Assembly: GCA_001775395.1 (NCBI GenBank)
Contig: MEWP01000063.1
Location: forward strand, 1 to 64,000
Reading direction: 5' to 3'
Length of the DNA: 64,000 nucleotides
Source: a candidate division Zixibacteria bacterium RBG_16_53_22
Lineage (GTDB): Bacteria; Zixibacteria; MSB-5A5; UBA10806
Position 1 is the first letter of the stretch, and each line of letters opens with the position of its first letter. The notes beneath the pieces were generated by a model. It worked only from the letters and a program-made list of their open reading frames with translations. It did not search any database and had not been told where the DNA came from. The translations under genes and the position numbers were made by a program. This document shows positions 23,112 through 32,600 of the stretch, piece after piece.

Positions 23112-23702
23112 ATGAACAATGTAACTGCTGAGAAGTTTCAGGAGATCCAATCAGGCGAGCTGGGATGGTGGACACATGCCAACTTCAACCCACAGATCGA
23201 GTGGAAATTTTATCTCGATGTTTTCGAGTCGCACCTGCGCCCATTCAAACGAGTAGTCGATATTGGCTGTGGGCCGGTGCCTATCTTCATGAACCCCAAG
23301 ATCGAGGCCAGCGAAGTGACAGCCGTCGATCCTTTATGGGAAGAGTACCTGAAGCTGGATAAGTATACCCAGTGGCATACCCGCCCGGTGGATCACCACT
23401 ATGCCGACGTGGACCAGGCACCTTCGCACCAATTCGACGGGGTGTTCTTTTTGAACGCCCTGGACCACGTGCGCTGCCCAAAAGAGACGCTGGATGGCGT
23501 GCAGCGCATCCTGACTTGTGACGGGCTGCTCTTTTTATTCGTCGATATTGACAAGTCGATTGATTATCTCCACCCTCACCGTCTCACTCAGTCGTGGCTC
23601 ATGATGGAGCTAGCTGGTATGGAGACGCTGGTAGTCAAGAATAATCAGAGCTGGAAGCACAAAAACCGGGTAGTGTATTACGTAGGACGCAAGATCACAT
23701 GA
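23112..23702 (+). CDS. SAM-dependent methyltransferase (class I)
   Basis: 196 residues. Motif I VVDIGCGPVPIF, acidic end of strand 2 in TAVDPLWEEY, and FDGVFFLNALDHVRCPKETLDG (motif IV region). Similar in size to the other methyltransferases of the island. ATG follows TAGGAAAGTCAC. Confidence 0.7.
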   Translation: MNNVTAEKFQEIQSGELGWWTHANFNPQIEWKFYLDVFESHLRPFKRVVDIGCGPVPIFMNPKIEASEVTAVDPLWEEYLKLDKYTQWHTRPVDHHYADVDQAPSHQFDGVFFLNALDHVRCPKETLDGVQRILTCDGLLFLFVDIDKSIDYLHPHRLTQSWLMMELAGMETLVVKNNQSWKHKNRVVYYVGRKIT

Positions 23703-23866
23703 AGAGATTCAGAAAGACGTGGAAGCAACGCCGTAATTCAAAATGCGACTGCGACAGTGGCAGGAAATATAAGCACTGCTGCATGCCGCATAGAGAACGG
23801 GAACCACGCACTCAAACCCATAGGGTAAAGGAAGAACGGCGGAGGGCTAAAAGTGAAACCAGCTAA
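23699..23866 (+). CDS. SEC-C motif mini-protein
   Basis: 55 residues, overlapped ATGA with the previous gene. Contains KCDCDSGRKYKHCC, a close match to the SEC-C zinc motif (CxCGSGxKYKxCC) found at the SecA C-terminus and in many small proteins. The remainder is very basic. Likely binds zinc and protein or RNA; specific role unknown. Easily missed because of its length. Confidence 0.7.
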   Translation: MKRFRKTWKQRRNSKCDCDSGRKYKHCCMPHREREPRTQTHRVKEERRRAKSETS

Positions 23867-24923
23867 CGTTCTTATTATTATCATCGATTGTCTTCGTTAC
23901 GACAGAGTTAGTCCACAGTACATGCCCTGGCTATATGAATTTGGGCAACAGAATACTTGGTTCTCGAATTATTGGTCAACGTCCCACTGCACAGATCCAT
24001 CGATTACGTCTCTATTGAATGGTCGCTGGCCTGACGAACTCAAACTATATTCGATGATGTTCGAGTCCTATGACTATAGTATCCCACTTGGCGTCGAGAT
24101 GCTGCCACAGACCGCCAAAAAGCATGGCTACGAGACAGGCACACTCAGTAACCTGGGTCGCTGGTATACCTGGGGTGTAGACCGCTATGTAAACACTCGT
24201 GGCTGGCATGGCAGTGACATCTTCAAGTATGCAGACAGTATTATGTCAGTCATGAAACAGCCCTGGCTCATGATCGTGCACGACGACAGTTGCCACACAA
24301 ACTACCGGGGTGGCTCTTACGACCAGGCTTGTCGGGAGGTGGACAGCGACCTGGAGTGGCTGATCGGGCGGGTATTGAAGCACCAGCAGTGGACCGATAA
24401 CACTTTTGTCATCGTCACCGCTGATCATGGCGAGGGGCTGGGTGAACGCGGCATCGACCAGCACGGGAGAGGTCTGTGGCCCTTCCTGACGCACGTGCCA
24501 TTGATCATCCGCCAGCCCCGCGTTGCAAAAGCGTTATCCGTGTACGATGGGATTGTGCAACCAGTTAACATGCATGGTTTTATGGTCAACTGTATGTCGA
24601 TAGCACCTGAAGCATGGCCGCCCGGTATGAATGTGGATAAGAATGGCTATGCCCACATGGTTGGGCGCGATCCAAAGGTGTGGAACCGGGGCGTGACCAA
24701 TGGCAAGCATATGGTCATCAAGCGCCAGGAAGTCGGGGGGCCAACTACTATGTTCTACCTGGACATAGCCAGCGATCAATTGCTTGAGCCAGACGACCGC
24801 TACTACGAGATGTGGCACTATGCCCAAGAGCACGCCGCGCAGTTCGGCATCGACGCGGGCAACGATAGCCTGGACGACGAGATACTGGAGGCCAGGCTGA
24901 AAGGACTCGGTTATTTTGACTAG
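23853..24923 (+). CDS. Sulfatase-superfamily protein
   Basis: 356 residues from GTG 23853. Metal-site motifs of the alkaline-phosphatase/sulfatase superfamily: IIIIDCLRYDR (D12), TADHGEGLGE (D191, H192), DQHGRG with H204, and HVPLIIRQP. The segment at the nucleophile position is HCTDPS (C46), not the formylglycine signature CxPxR, so it may be a phosphotransferase or phosphodiesterase rather than a true sulfatase. No signal peptide, so cytoplasmic. Lies inside the methyltransferase/glycosyltransferase island. Confidence 0.75.
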   Translation: MKPANVLIIIIDCLRYDRVSPQYMPWLYEFGQQNTWFSNYWSTSHCTDPSITSLLNGRWPDELKLYSMMFESYDYSIPLGVEMLPQTAKKHGYETGTLSNLGRWYTWGVDRYVNTRGWHGSDIFKYADSIMSVMKQPWLMIVHDDSCHTNYRGGSYDQACREVDSDLEWLIGRVLKHQQWTDNTFVIVTADHGEGLGERGIDQHGRGLWPFLTHVPLIIRQPRVAKALSVYDGIVQPVNMHGFMVNCMSIAPEAWPPGMNVDKNGYAHMVGRDPKVWNRGVTNGKHMVIKRQEVGGPTTMFYLDIASDQLLEPDDRYYEMWHYAQEHAAQFGIDAGNDSLDDEILEARLKGLGYFD

Positions 24924-25508
24924 ATGTGGCAGGCTGAATTTCTGGCTGTCAAACGCTTCATCGACGACATGAGGATAGACCCAACCCAGGGCAAAGCTAT
25001 CGAGGTGGGTGGTGGACCTATCGTCGTGGTAGACGACAAGCCACAAGACAACCCGCTACTCAGCCTCAGCCCACAGGTAACTTTCTTGGACGAGGGCTTT
25101 ATCACTCGCTATGGCAAGCCGCCCCATATCCTGGCTGACTTCATGAGCTGGTCGGAGATCAGCCACCTGGCAGGCAGCTTCGACCTGGTTTACTCATTTC
25201 AGACTATGGAGCACGTCAATAACCCATTCCTGTTTGTGCGACATTTAGTAGCCATAACCAAGCCAGGTGGAGCGATCTTCCTGACTACCGTCTTCTCCTT
25301 CGCCTACCACCCCAGTCCATCCGATTACTGGCGCTTCAGCCCGCAGGGGTTGCAGGAGTTATTCAAGCAAGCGGGCGACAACATGTTATTATGGGCTGGC
25401 TTTGGGCCAAACCAGGGCGGCGTGATCGCCGTAGCGCAGCGAACACCAGCTACATACTGGGCCTATCCCAACAAGCTCCGGTTCGAGGAGGTCTTGGGCA
25501 AGCTATGA
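24924..25508 (+). CDS. SAM-dependent methyltransferase-like protein
   Basis: 194 residues beginning right after the previous stop. AIEVGGGPIVVV as motif I, FDLVYSFQTMEHVNNPFLFV and AITKPGGAIFLTT as later motifs, then a DYWRFSPQGLQELF helix often seen in Methyltransf_11 proteins. Substrate unknown. Confidence 0.7.
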   Translation: MWQAEFLAVKRFIDDMRIDPTQGKAIEVGGGPIVVVDDKPQDNPLLSLSPQVTFLDEGFITRYGKPPHILADFMSWSEISHLAGSFDLVYSFQTMEHVNNPFLFVRHLVAITKPGGAIFLTTVFSFAYHPSPSDYWRFSPQGLQELFKQAGDNMLLWAGFGPNQGGVIAVAQRTPATYWAYPNKLRFEEVLGKL

Positions 25509-26098
25509 TCGACAAGAATTATGTCGCGTCTATGATGACCAAAGAGGCACTGTACATGGGGGGGCACGGGGCCGAGGAGGACTACCTAGGCTTGGGCATG
25601 CTGTACTATGCCATCACCTATGTTCTGAAAGCGGAGTTGTGCGTTTGCCTTGGCTCTGGGGGTGGTTTCGTGCCCAGGTGCATGCGCCAGGCCCAACGCG
25701 ATTTGGGGATAGGCAGAACTATTTTAGTGGATGTGGGCAATGGCGCTTGGGGCAGGACCACAGTCCACGATGTAAATAGCTGGTTTAGACTCAATTTCCC
25801 TGACGTGGAAGTCTGGAAGATGTTGACTGCTGAAGCTGCGCTCATGATCAAACATGCTGACTATATCCACACCGATGCTGATCACAGCTTTGAGGGTGTA
25901 AAAACGGACTTCATGGCCTATAGCCAAATCCTGGAACCAGATGGCATCATCACTTTGCACGATACTCATATCCAGGGCGTGCGGAGTTTTGTAGACGAGC
26001 TGAGTACCCATAGTGAGTGGCAGGTATTAGAATTACCTATGTGGCAGGGGCTTGCCATAGTCATGAGAGCCGATGGACTGGAAATATCTACAAAGTGA
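25505..26098 (+). CDS. Methyltransf_24-type methyltransferase
   Basis: 197 residues from ATG 25505 (ATGA overlap). CVCLGSGGGFVPRCM as nucleotide-binding loop, IHTDADHSFEGVKTDF and GIITLHDTH: the metal-linked D-x-DHSYEGV...HD motif of Methyltransf_24 enzymes, which often methylate sugar hydroxyls. Starts upstream of 25505 in this frame would overlap the previous gene too far. Confidence 0.7.
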   Translation: MIDKNYVASMMTKEALYMGGHGAEEDYLGLGMLYYAITYVLKAELCVCLGSGGGFVPRCMRQAQRDLGIGRTILVDVGNGAWGRTTVHDVNSWFRLNFPDVEVWKMLTAEAALMIKHADYIHTDADHSFEGVKTDFMAYSQILEPDGIITLHDTHIQGVRSFVDELSTHSEWQVLELPMWQGLAIVMRADGLEISTK

Positions 26099-26591
26099 GC
26101 CATTTCAATTACGCTACGTACTGGCTGCATACTTAGTGCGGTATTGCATGGATGTCATCGAGATCGGGGGCTGTGAAATACCTATCCACGTCTTTATGGA
26201 TTTGCGAAACCATGGCTCCATAACAGTGGTCGATCCGCGTATGAAAACAGGTTTTACCATTGACAACAAAAGGCAAATCGCCAGTGTTGTGCATATAAAC
26301 AAACCCATTCAGGAATGTCACTTCCCATACTCGGAGTTCGGGTTGGTTATATTAGGCATGCACATCCAGGGCGACTTGGAGCCAGTCTTTGACCTGGTTA
26401 AGCGATCCAAAGTAACCGTGATCGATTTCTCACTCGACTTTAAGCCCAGTGTTGACCAATTTAATCAGATGCTTCAGGCCACGCAACGACCGATCCGTAT
26501 GCAATTCAAATTGGATCTGACTGGCAATGACTTCGGAGACCTGACAGATAGCTGGCCCGCCAGACCCATCAGGCAGATGTACGTATTATGA
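26073..26591 (+). CDS. Rossmann-fold protein, degenerate methyltransferase-like
   Basis: 172 residues. CMDVIEIGGCEIPIHVFM, then SITVVDPRMKTGF, and LVILGMHIQGDLEPVFDLVK: strand order of a class I methyltransferase, but with an unusual glycine loop. Probably related to the flanking enzymes; may be inactive or act on a different cofactor. GAGAGCC lies just before the ATG. Confidence 0.5.
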   Translation: MDWKYLQSEPFQLRYVLAAYLVRYCMDVIEIGGCEIPIHVFMDLRNHGSITVVDPRMKTGFTIDNKRQIASVVHINKPIQECHFPYSEFGLVILGMHIQGDLEPVFDLVKRSKVTVIDFSLDFKPSVDQFNQMLQATQRPIRMQFKLDLTGNDFGDLTDSWPARPIRQMYVL

Positions 26592-27145
26592 GACCTAGCC
26601 AACACCCCGATTGGAATAGCATATTCGGCTGGTGCGTAAAATTCGAGGCTGACTATCTGTACGAAATTGCTCGCAGTGTGACCGGCAATATCGTAGAGAT
26701 CGGCACTTATCAGGGCCGATCCATGGTTGCTATTGGCCTGGGCTGTCTCGAATCGGGTGCTCATCTGTACACCGTGGATCATTACCTGGGCAGCCCGGAG
26801 CACAGGACACCGCCTGCCAAAGAAGTCGTGGTTCAAAACCAGTTCAAATTTGGCCTCATGCGACACGTAACGGTGTTAGAAGGCGATAGCCAGGTGGTTG
26901 TGCCTACTATCGAGGCCAGTTTTGACATGGCCTATATCGACGGCACACATTCATATAGAGCTGTGTTCGACGACTTTCTGGTATGCTGGAAGAAACTGAC
27001 CAGCCATGCCAACATTCTGTTCCACGATGCCTACAAGGGTGGTTGGACAGAAGTTGAGGATGCGGTTAAGCAGATCGCCATGCGCTGGCCTATGGAACAA
27101 GTGAACGTAGCGGGGTCTATCGTTCACTTCAGAAAGATGACGTAA
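26588..27145 (+). CDS. Methyltransf_24-type methyltransferase
   Basis: 185 residues, 4 nt overlap with the previous gene. IVEIGTYQGRSMVAIG as motif I, LYTVDHYLG, and MAYIDGTHSYRAVFDDF with ILFHDAYKGG: typical Methyltransf_24 features. Substrate unknown; glycan or small molecule. Confidence 0.75.
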   Translation: MRPSQHPDWNSIFGWCVKFEADYLYEIARSVTGNIVEIGTYQGRSMVAIGLGCLESGAHLYTVDHYLGSPEHRTPPAKEVVVQNQFKFGLMRHVTVLEGDSQVVVPTIEASFDMAYIDGTHSYRAVFDDFLVCWKKLTSHANILFHDAYKGGWTEVEDAVKQIAMRWPMEQVNVAGSIVHFRKMT

Positions 27146-27155
27146 GGAGAGCCAT

Positions 27156-27485
27156 ATGGAATTGCTATTCGGGCCGGAACATTCAGATGAAAACAGGTAT
27201 TTTGTGCAGGAAGAAATGTGCAAAGCCCTGGCGCATCAGATGTTCTATGTCCAGGATGGATACAGCAACGAATTACCAGTGCCACACTATCATGTGATGA
27301 GGGCATATAAGCATCTGGTGGCCCTGAATAGGCTCAAGATAGTCATGTTCGATCATGATATTGGTAAAGACGCAGGCGCGCCTCTTAACAACGACTTATA
27401 CTGTCTGAAAGGTGAGGTTGTTTACGAGCTACTCGTTTTGCGTAAGAATGTCGATGAATTGATCGACAAGCTGAGAGGAGACTGA
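27156..27485 (+). CDS. Hypothetical 109-residue protein
   Basis: AAGGAGAGCCATATG start box. Alpha-beta protein with VPHYHVMRAYKHLVAL and a C-terminal helix (LLVLRKNVDELIDKL). No domain recognised. Confidence 0.5.
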   Translation: MELLFGPEHSDENRYFVQEEMCKALAHQMFYVQDGYSNELPVPHYHVMRAYKHLVALNRLKIVMFDHDIGKDAGAPLNNDLYCLKGEVVYELLVLRKNVDELIDKLRGD

Positions 27486-27487
27486 CC

Positions 27488-27832
27488 GTGAGAAAGCTGA
27501 CATTGTTGTTGACCGTGTTTCTATTGACGAGTTGTGTGGTGCCCATCGTCACCCCGGAAGGCTATGGCTTAGCATCGCAGCCCACGCCTATCCCGACTTT
27601 GACGGCGACACCTGAGCCGACTAGTACGCCTGCACCTGTGGTAGACTCAGAAGGTGAATATTATCGGGGTATCTACGATTTATGTCGCTGGCTCATCCAG
27701 CAGACAGGCCACTATGTCGATTGCATGGCCTTTGTAGAACGATCTAATACCAGCGGTTGGTACGAGCAACCATCCAAGGATTGGCAGTGGCCTCTGCCCG
27801 CGCCAACAGTGGCACCAGGTACGTCCCTGTAA
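27488..27832 (+). CDS. Phage-encoded lipoprotein
   Basis: 114 residues from GTG 27488 with GAGGAG upstream. Signal peptide MRKLTLLLTVFLL and lipobox LTSC (C16), so it should be lipid-anchored outside the cytoplasmic membrane. After the anchor comes a Thr/Pro linker (TPIPTLTATPEPTSTPAP), then a small domain with LCRWLIQQTGHYVDCM. Lipoproteins in phages often block superinfection or alter the host envelope. Stop overlaps the sortase start (TAATG). Confidence 0.75.
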   Translation: MRKLTLLLTVFLLTSCVVPIVTPEGYGLASQPTPIPTLTATPEPTSTPAPVVDSEGEYYRGIYDLCRWLIQQTGHYVDCMAFVERSNTSGWYEQPSKDWQWPLPAPTVAPGTSL

Positions 27833-28230
27833 TGCTGCTAACTCTGTACCTTTTATTCAGGCTAGTCATCGGCGGCGTGGTGGATACGCCTATCCAGCCA
27901 TGCCAGTGTGTCGTGGTCGAATACCAGGGCGCGACCGCTCTCAAGTGCGCCGTACCTGACCAGGTGGCCTGCTATCACGAGTGGCGACCAGGCAGCTTGC
28001 TGGTAAATGGGCATAACCCCGGCGTGTTCAGCCGCCTGGATGAAGTCGAAGTCGGGGATGCTATGGTCGTGACCATAGACGGCGTGACGACCACCTACTA
28101 CGTGACGACCAAAGAGGTGGTCAGGCGCGATGATCACCAGCGTTACACCGAGCTGGCTAATGTGCCAGGTGTGCTAATCGTCACCTGTTATGGTGAGCAC
28201 CATAGGCTTTTGGTTAAGGGGGAAATATGA
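27832..28230 (+). CDS. Sortase-like transpeptidase
   Basis: 132 residues from ATG 27832. One N-terminal membrane helix (MLLTLYLLFRLVIGGVV), then a compact beta domain with the three sortase residues in order: H61 in VNGHNPGVFSRLDEVEVGD, C119 in LIVTCYGEHH, and R125 in HHRLLVKGE. Sortases cut a sorting signal at the cell surface and join proteins to the wall or to each other. The closest pattern is class D/E-like; length fits a minimal sortase. Coupled to the lipoprotein gene. Confidence 0.7.
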   Translation: MLLTLYLLFRLVIGGVVDTPIQPCQCVVVEYQGATALKCAVPDQVACYHEWRPGSLLVNGHNPGVFSRLDEVEVGDAMVVTIDGVTTTYYVTTKEVVRRDDHQRYTELANVPGVLIVTCYGEHHRLLVKGEI

Positions 28231-29180
28231 AGCTGGCTCATGTAAGTCTTTTCAAGCGGCACCATGGGAATGAGTACCACGCGGGAGGTGTCGAAAAGTT
28301 TGCCTTCTTTTTGAATATGGCCTTCCCGGAGATGAAGTGTTACTCTATCCAGGACTTGCCCATACCCATCCAACCCGGTACACCCGACTACAAGATCGCT
28401 GAGATCCTCAATAACTGGCTTCTGGGCGAGGGGCTGGTAGATGAGAACACCACCGTTATCGGCGATGGTTTTTGGACACTGGGTCTGGAGGGCAAGGTAG
28501 GCAGGTTGATCTCTGTAATTCATGGTGCCTATTTCGGCACTGCATTGGAATATGAAAAGTACCCCAACCCTGAAGAGACGCACGTGGGCGAGTGGGCCTT
28601 GATCCAGGAGGAAGTCTGGAAAGATCCACGGGTCGAGGTTGTGTCGGTCAGCAACCGTTCAGCTTTGGAACTTATGACTGTGTGCGGTATTCCGTCGCAT
28701 GTTATATCTCATGGGCTGCCCCTGGACATCTATAAGCCAGATGGCAAGCCTAAGAGTCGCCTGGTCTTGCACACCTCTGTGAGCTTCAGGAAGGGCCGAG
28801 ATATGATCGAGAAGATCAAAGCCTTCGGCAAGTTCGACATTCAACAACTCGGCTTCGCGCGAAGCGGAGACATGGCAGAGGAAGTAAGACTCTGGAATCG
28901 GGGTGGCATCTTCCTGAACCCAACTAGATTTGAAGGGAACCATTATTCGATACTGGAAGCTCTGGCCTGTGGATTAGTGCCAGTGGCTTACTTGACAGGC
29001 GTCACCTATGACTTTCCCTGCCACGTGGCCGAGACCACAGATGACTTCCACGAACACCGCTTCGTGATGATGCTTGAGAATGCCATGGAGTATTACTCGA
29101 ACTATTTCCCGCGTGAGTGGGCCTGTGAGAACCTGGACTTCGACATATGGGCAGCCAAGTGGAGGGCTTATCTGAAATGA
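28227..29180 (+). CDS. Glycosyltransferase, GT4-like
   Basis: 317 residues. N-terminal Rossmann half (HHGNEYHAGGVEKFAFFL), a middle SVSNRSALELMTVCGIPSHVISHGLPLDIY, and the GT-B sugar-nucleotide signature FLNPTRFEGNHYSILEALACGLVPVAY with the E-x7-E pattern. Cytoplasmic. Acceptor unknown; lies beside methyltransferases and the three-domain enzyme. Confidence 0.8.
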   Translation: MKLAHVSLFKRHHGNEYHAGGVEKFAFFLNMAFPEMKCYSIQDLPIPIQPGTPDYKIAEILNNWLLGEGLVDENTTVIGDGFWTLGLEGKVGRLISVIHGAYFGTALEYEKYPNPEETHVGEWALIQEEVWKDPRVEVVSVSNRSALELMTVCGIPSHVISHGLPLDIYKPDGKPKSRLVLHTSVSFRKGRDMIEKIKAFGKFDIQQLGFARSGDMAEEVRLWNRGGIFLNPTRFEGNHYSILEALACGLVPVAYLTGVTYDFPCHVAETTDDFHEHRFVMMLENAMEYYSNYFPREWACENLDFDIWAAKWRAYLK

Positions 29181-29428
29181 AAGAGCCACTTAAGCCATTG
29201 AGGGCTAACCAGCTAATTGAGACGTTAGCATGCTCAAGAACTAAAGACAACATGGGACACTTTCTCAATTATGAGTTATACATCTCAGATGGGATACAAC
29301 TATTTCCCATGAACAAACTTTACTTCGATATTGATAGGAAGATACTGATTTTCGTACCAGAGCATGTCAAAATTGACCTGGAAAAGTTTTACGACAGACT
29401 TGAGGTAAAGGATGATGCACAAAATTGA
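29177..29428 (+). CDS. Hypothetical 83-residue protein
   Basis: ATGA overlap with the previous stop. Beta-rich end (KILIFVPEHVKIDLEKFYDRL). AT-richer than its neighbours. No domain recognised. Confidence 0.5.
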   Translation: MKEPLKPLRANQLIETLACSRTKDNMGHFLNYELYISDGIQLFPMNKLYFDIDRKILIFVPEHVKIDLEKFYDRLEVKDDAQN

Positions 29429-29687
29429 GTTTAAGTCAGAAAAGCTGGCGCGTTATGGGATCGTCGTGGCTGGGGACATCCAGGAGCTAGTCAAAATGAT
29501 GAACGAGATAGATGATGGTTGGTATCCACTTGGTGGCCCATTTCAAAGAATAAATGACTTTGGCAAATTACCTCTTGTATGCCAGGCTGTGGTGCGTGAG
29601 CCTAAACATTCGCTATGGAAGCTAACTGTAAATGGTGTAGAATTCGTACAAAAGGATAGTACAACCGATGCAGCCACTAGTAGTTGA
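29412..29687 (+). CDS. DUF1737-like small protein
   Basis: 91 residues. YGIVVAGDIQELVKMM, then NEIDDGWYPLGGPFQ, resembles the DUF1737 pattern (Y-x-V-V...eL...vN..i..GW.P.GG), found in small phage proteins of unknown role. Its end overlaps the start of the giant glycosyltransferase. Confidence 0.55.
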   Translation: MMHKIEFKSEKLARYGIVVAGDIQELVKMMNEIDDGWYPLGGPFQRINDFGKLPLVCQAVVREPKHSLWKLTVNGVEFVQKDSTTDAATSS

Positions 29688-32600
29688 TATTCCAACCAAG
29701 AACCGCCCGCGTGAACTGGGTCGCTGTCTGGCAGCCTTGCTGGCACAGACCTACCAGAAATTCGATCTTCTAATCGTTAATGACAATACTACCTTGCCAG
29801 TAGATTTCGACGAGGTTACGGCTGAGTGGCTGAAGCGCCACAAGGATCGCCGCCAGGTGTGGATCGAGAAAGGCACAGGCATGAGTCAGGTATACGCCCA
29901 TAACCTGGCTTTGTGGCAGCGTCCCTGGTGTGAGTACGAGTTCATCCTACGCATGGACGACGACATTCTGCTTAACTCGCGGGCTATCGAGATCATGCTG
30001 AACGCCATTCGATCCAACGTAGACATTGCCGCAGTATCAGGTCTATGGTTTGAATCAGAGACTAACGAAAACTGGTTCTCAGATCGTGATGTGCCAACCG
30101 CCGAGGAGTGGCAAAATAGCCTGGAGCTACATGGCAAAGCGGTGAATGGCATAGTCAGCAATTGGCACCAACGCTTATACCACGATTATCGCCCCAACGG
30201 CCAGGGTGAAATCATCGGTGCACCCATGGCGGTCCAGCATCTCTATTCAGCCTGTCTATATCGCGCCGCAGATATGCGTCGGGCAGGTGGCTGGCCTGAA
30301 ATCTATAGTCAGGGCATTCATCACGGCGAAGAAAGTGATGGCACATTCAGATTGGGGGCGACTAGTAAGAGATTGTGGGTCTTGCCTCAAGTCACCGGTC
30401 AACACTTACGCGCCTCTGGTGGCATCCGCAGTGCTGGTTTGGAATTGGAACACAGGACACGCCTGATCGACGATCCACTGCGCAACGAGCGCCTGCGGGC
30501 TATGCCGGGTGTATACGACCGTCCCATCAAAGTTGGTCTGTGGGGCCAGCATAGTATCTTCACGGGTGGTGGCCCGCGCATGTTCTTCGAGTTGTTGGCA
30601 GCCTTGCAGAGTGATCCAAACCTCGAAGTCTATCCAGTGGGCGATCACATGCCTTGCCACGACGTAGAGCGTGTGTTCGGCATTCACGTCGAGGATTGCA
30701 ACGCGCTGCCAGAAGAGTTGGACGTATTGATCCAACTGGGCGATGATCTGGACTGGTTCGGCAACGAGGCGATCTATATACCACCTGCCAAGTCCAAGAC
30801 GCTGTTTATCTACTACCCTTTCGGAAATAGAGCGCCGGAATTGGACGAGTTCACCCACATTGTCACCTTAAGCCAGTTCGTGGTAGACGAGATCGCTCGA
30901 CTGTGGCGGCGCAAGGCTCAATATATCTATCCGGTGGCTCACAGTATTCCACCTCTGAAGAAGCACAATTGGATACTGGTGCCCGGTCGTGTCGATCAAT
31001 GGAAGGGCACACTTTGGCTCATGGAAGCCTTCGCCGAGATGGACCTGAAGGGCTGGCAACTATACGTGGTAGGGGCTACCGAGGGCTCCATCCAAAAAGA
31101 CTACATCCAGCAGGTCAATAATTTTGCCAAAACGCACGAGAATGTACACCTCGATTTCGACGTGAGCCAGGCCAAGCTAGAAGAATATTATGGCAAGTCC
31201 AAGATCATGTGGGCAGCCAAGGGCATGCTGGCGGACGAGCACCCAGAGTTGAGCCGTGAGGCCGAGCACTATGGGCTGACACCCCTGGAGGCTATGAGTG
31301 CCGAGTGCGTACCACTGGTGTATGACTTAGGAGGGCATAGAGAGACTACAGAGGAGATTTTACGTTGGAAAAGCAAGGAAGATCTATTTCAAAAAACACA
31401 CGACTTAATTGATACAAGGTTTGTCTTTTATGACATATCCAGCTTCTTCGACAGGGAGCTGTTCAAAGAGCAATGGCTGCGCGTGGTGTACGAGTGCAAT
31501 GCCAAAACTTCCAGGCTGGAGGCAGTCAGGCTGGAAGTCACCGAGAACAGGCGACCCATCATCTTCGTCGTCACAGACAGCCCGCGTAAGCGCACGGGCT
31601 TTTCCACAGTAGCCCAACAGGTCGTGCCTGGCTTTGTCGAGCAAGGTTGGGACGTGCGCTGGTATGCTATCCTGGATGATAAGGAACCCATGCCAGGCGA
31701 GTTCGACTTTACCTTCATTCCCATGGCCGAGAGCGACATGCAGGGAGACAAGAGGTTGCTCAGGAAGATCATCCAACACGAGCCGGACGTGATCTGGGCA
31801 CTATACGACGCGGGCAACCTGTATAAGTACCTGGTCTTCAGCGAGTTCGGGGCTCAGACACATAAGTCAGATGGATCACTCCGGCCATGCGTGGCCTACT
31901 TCCCGGTCGAGGGTCTGCCGCTCCCATCTTATTACGGTGGCATGGTGCAGCATGTGCTGCGCTCAGGCGGGCAGGCTATTACCTACACCGAAGGTAGCGC
32001 CCAGGTTGTTATGGATCAATTTGAGGGCTTAAAGGTGGATTGGGCATGGCACGGTCTGGACCATGCTTGCTTCGAGCCTTATCCAACTGCCGACCGTAAG
32101 CACTTACGCCAATTGGTGGGGTTGGACAATTATTTTATCGTCGGCACTTTCGGCATCAACAAACGCACCAAGCAATTCGATACGCTGATCTATGCTGCCT
32201 GGTTCATCAAAGAGTGGGGGGAGGACAAGGATGTGCGGTTTTATTGCCACACTGAACCTAACGATCCTATCCTGCAAGGCTATCCCCTGAACGAAATGAG
32301 CAAGATCTACGGTGTAGAACATATGTTCTTATGGAAGCCGGATAGCTACTCACAGCGGGGTGGCAAGTATACTGGCGTCGAGTTCAGCAACAACAGCATG
32401 GATGAAGCCAAACGGCTAACCATGCCACCTACTGCCGAGGGGCGGGGCTACCTGCTGGGCCACTACGACATCATAGCTCGCTACAACTTACTGGATCTAT
32501 ATGCCGATGTTTCATCGGTGGAAGGCTGGGGACTTTGCGTCGGCGAGGCTTTGCGCTGTGGTGTGCCTGCCATCTCGGTAGACGATGGATCTGTACGCAG

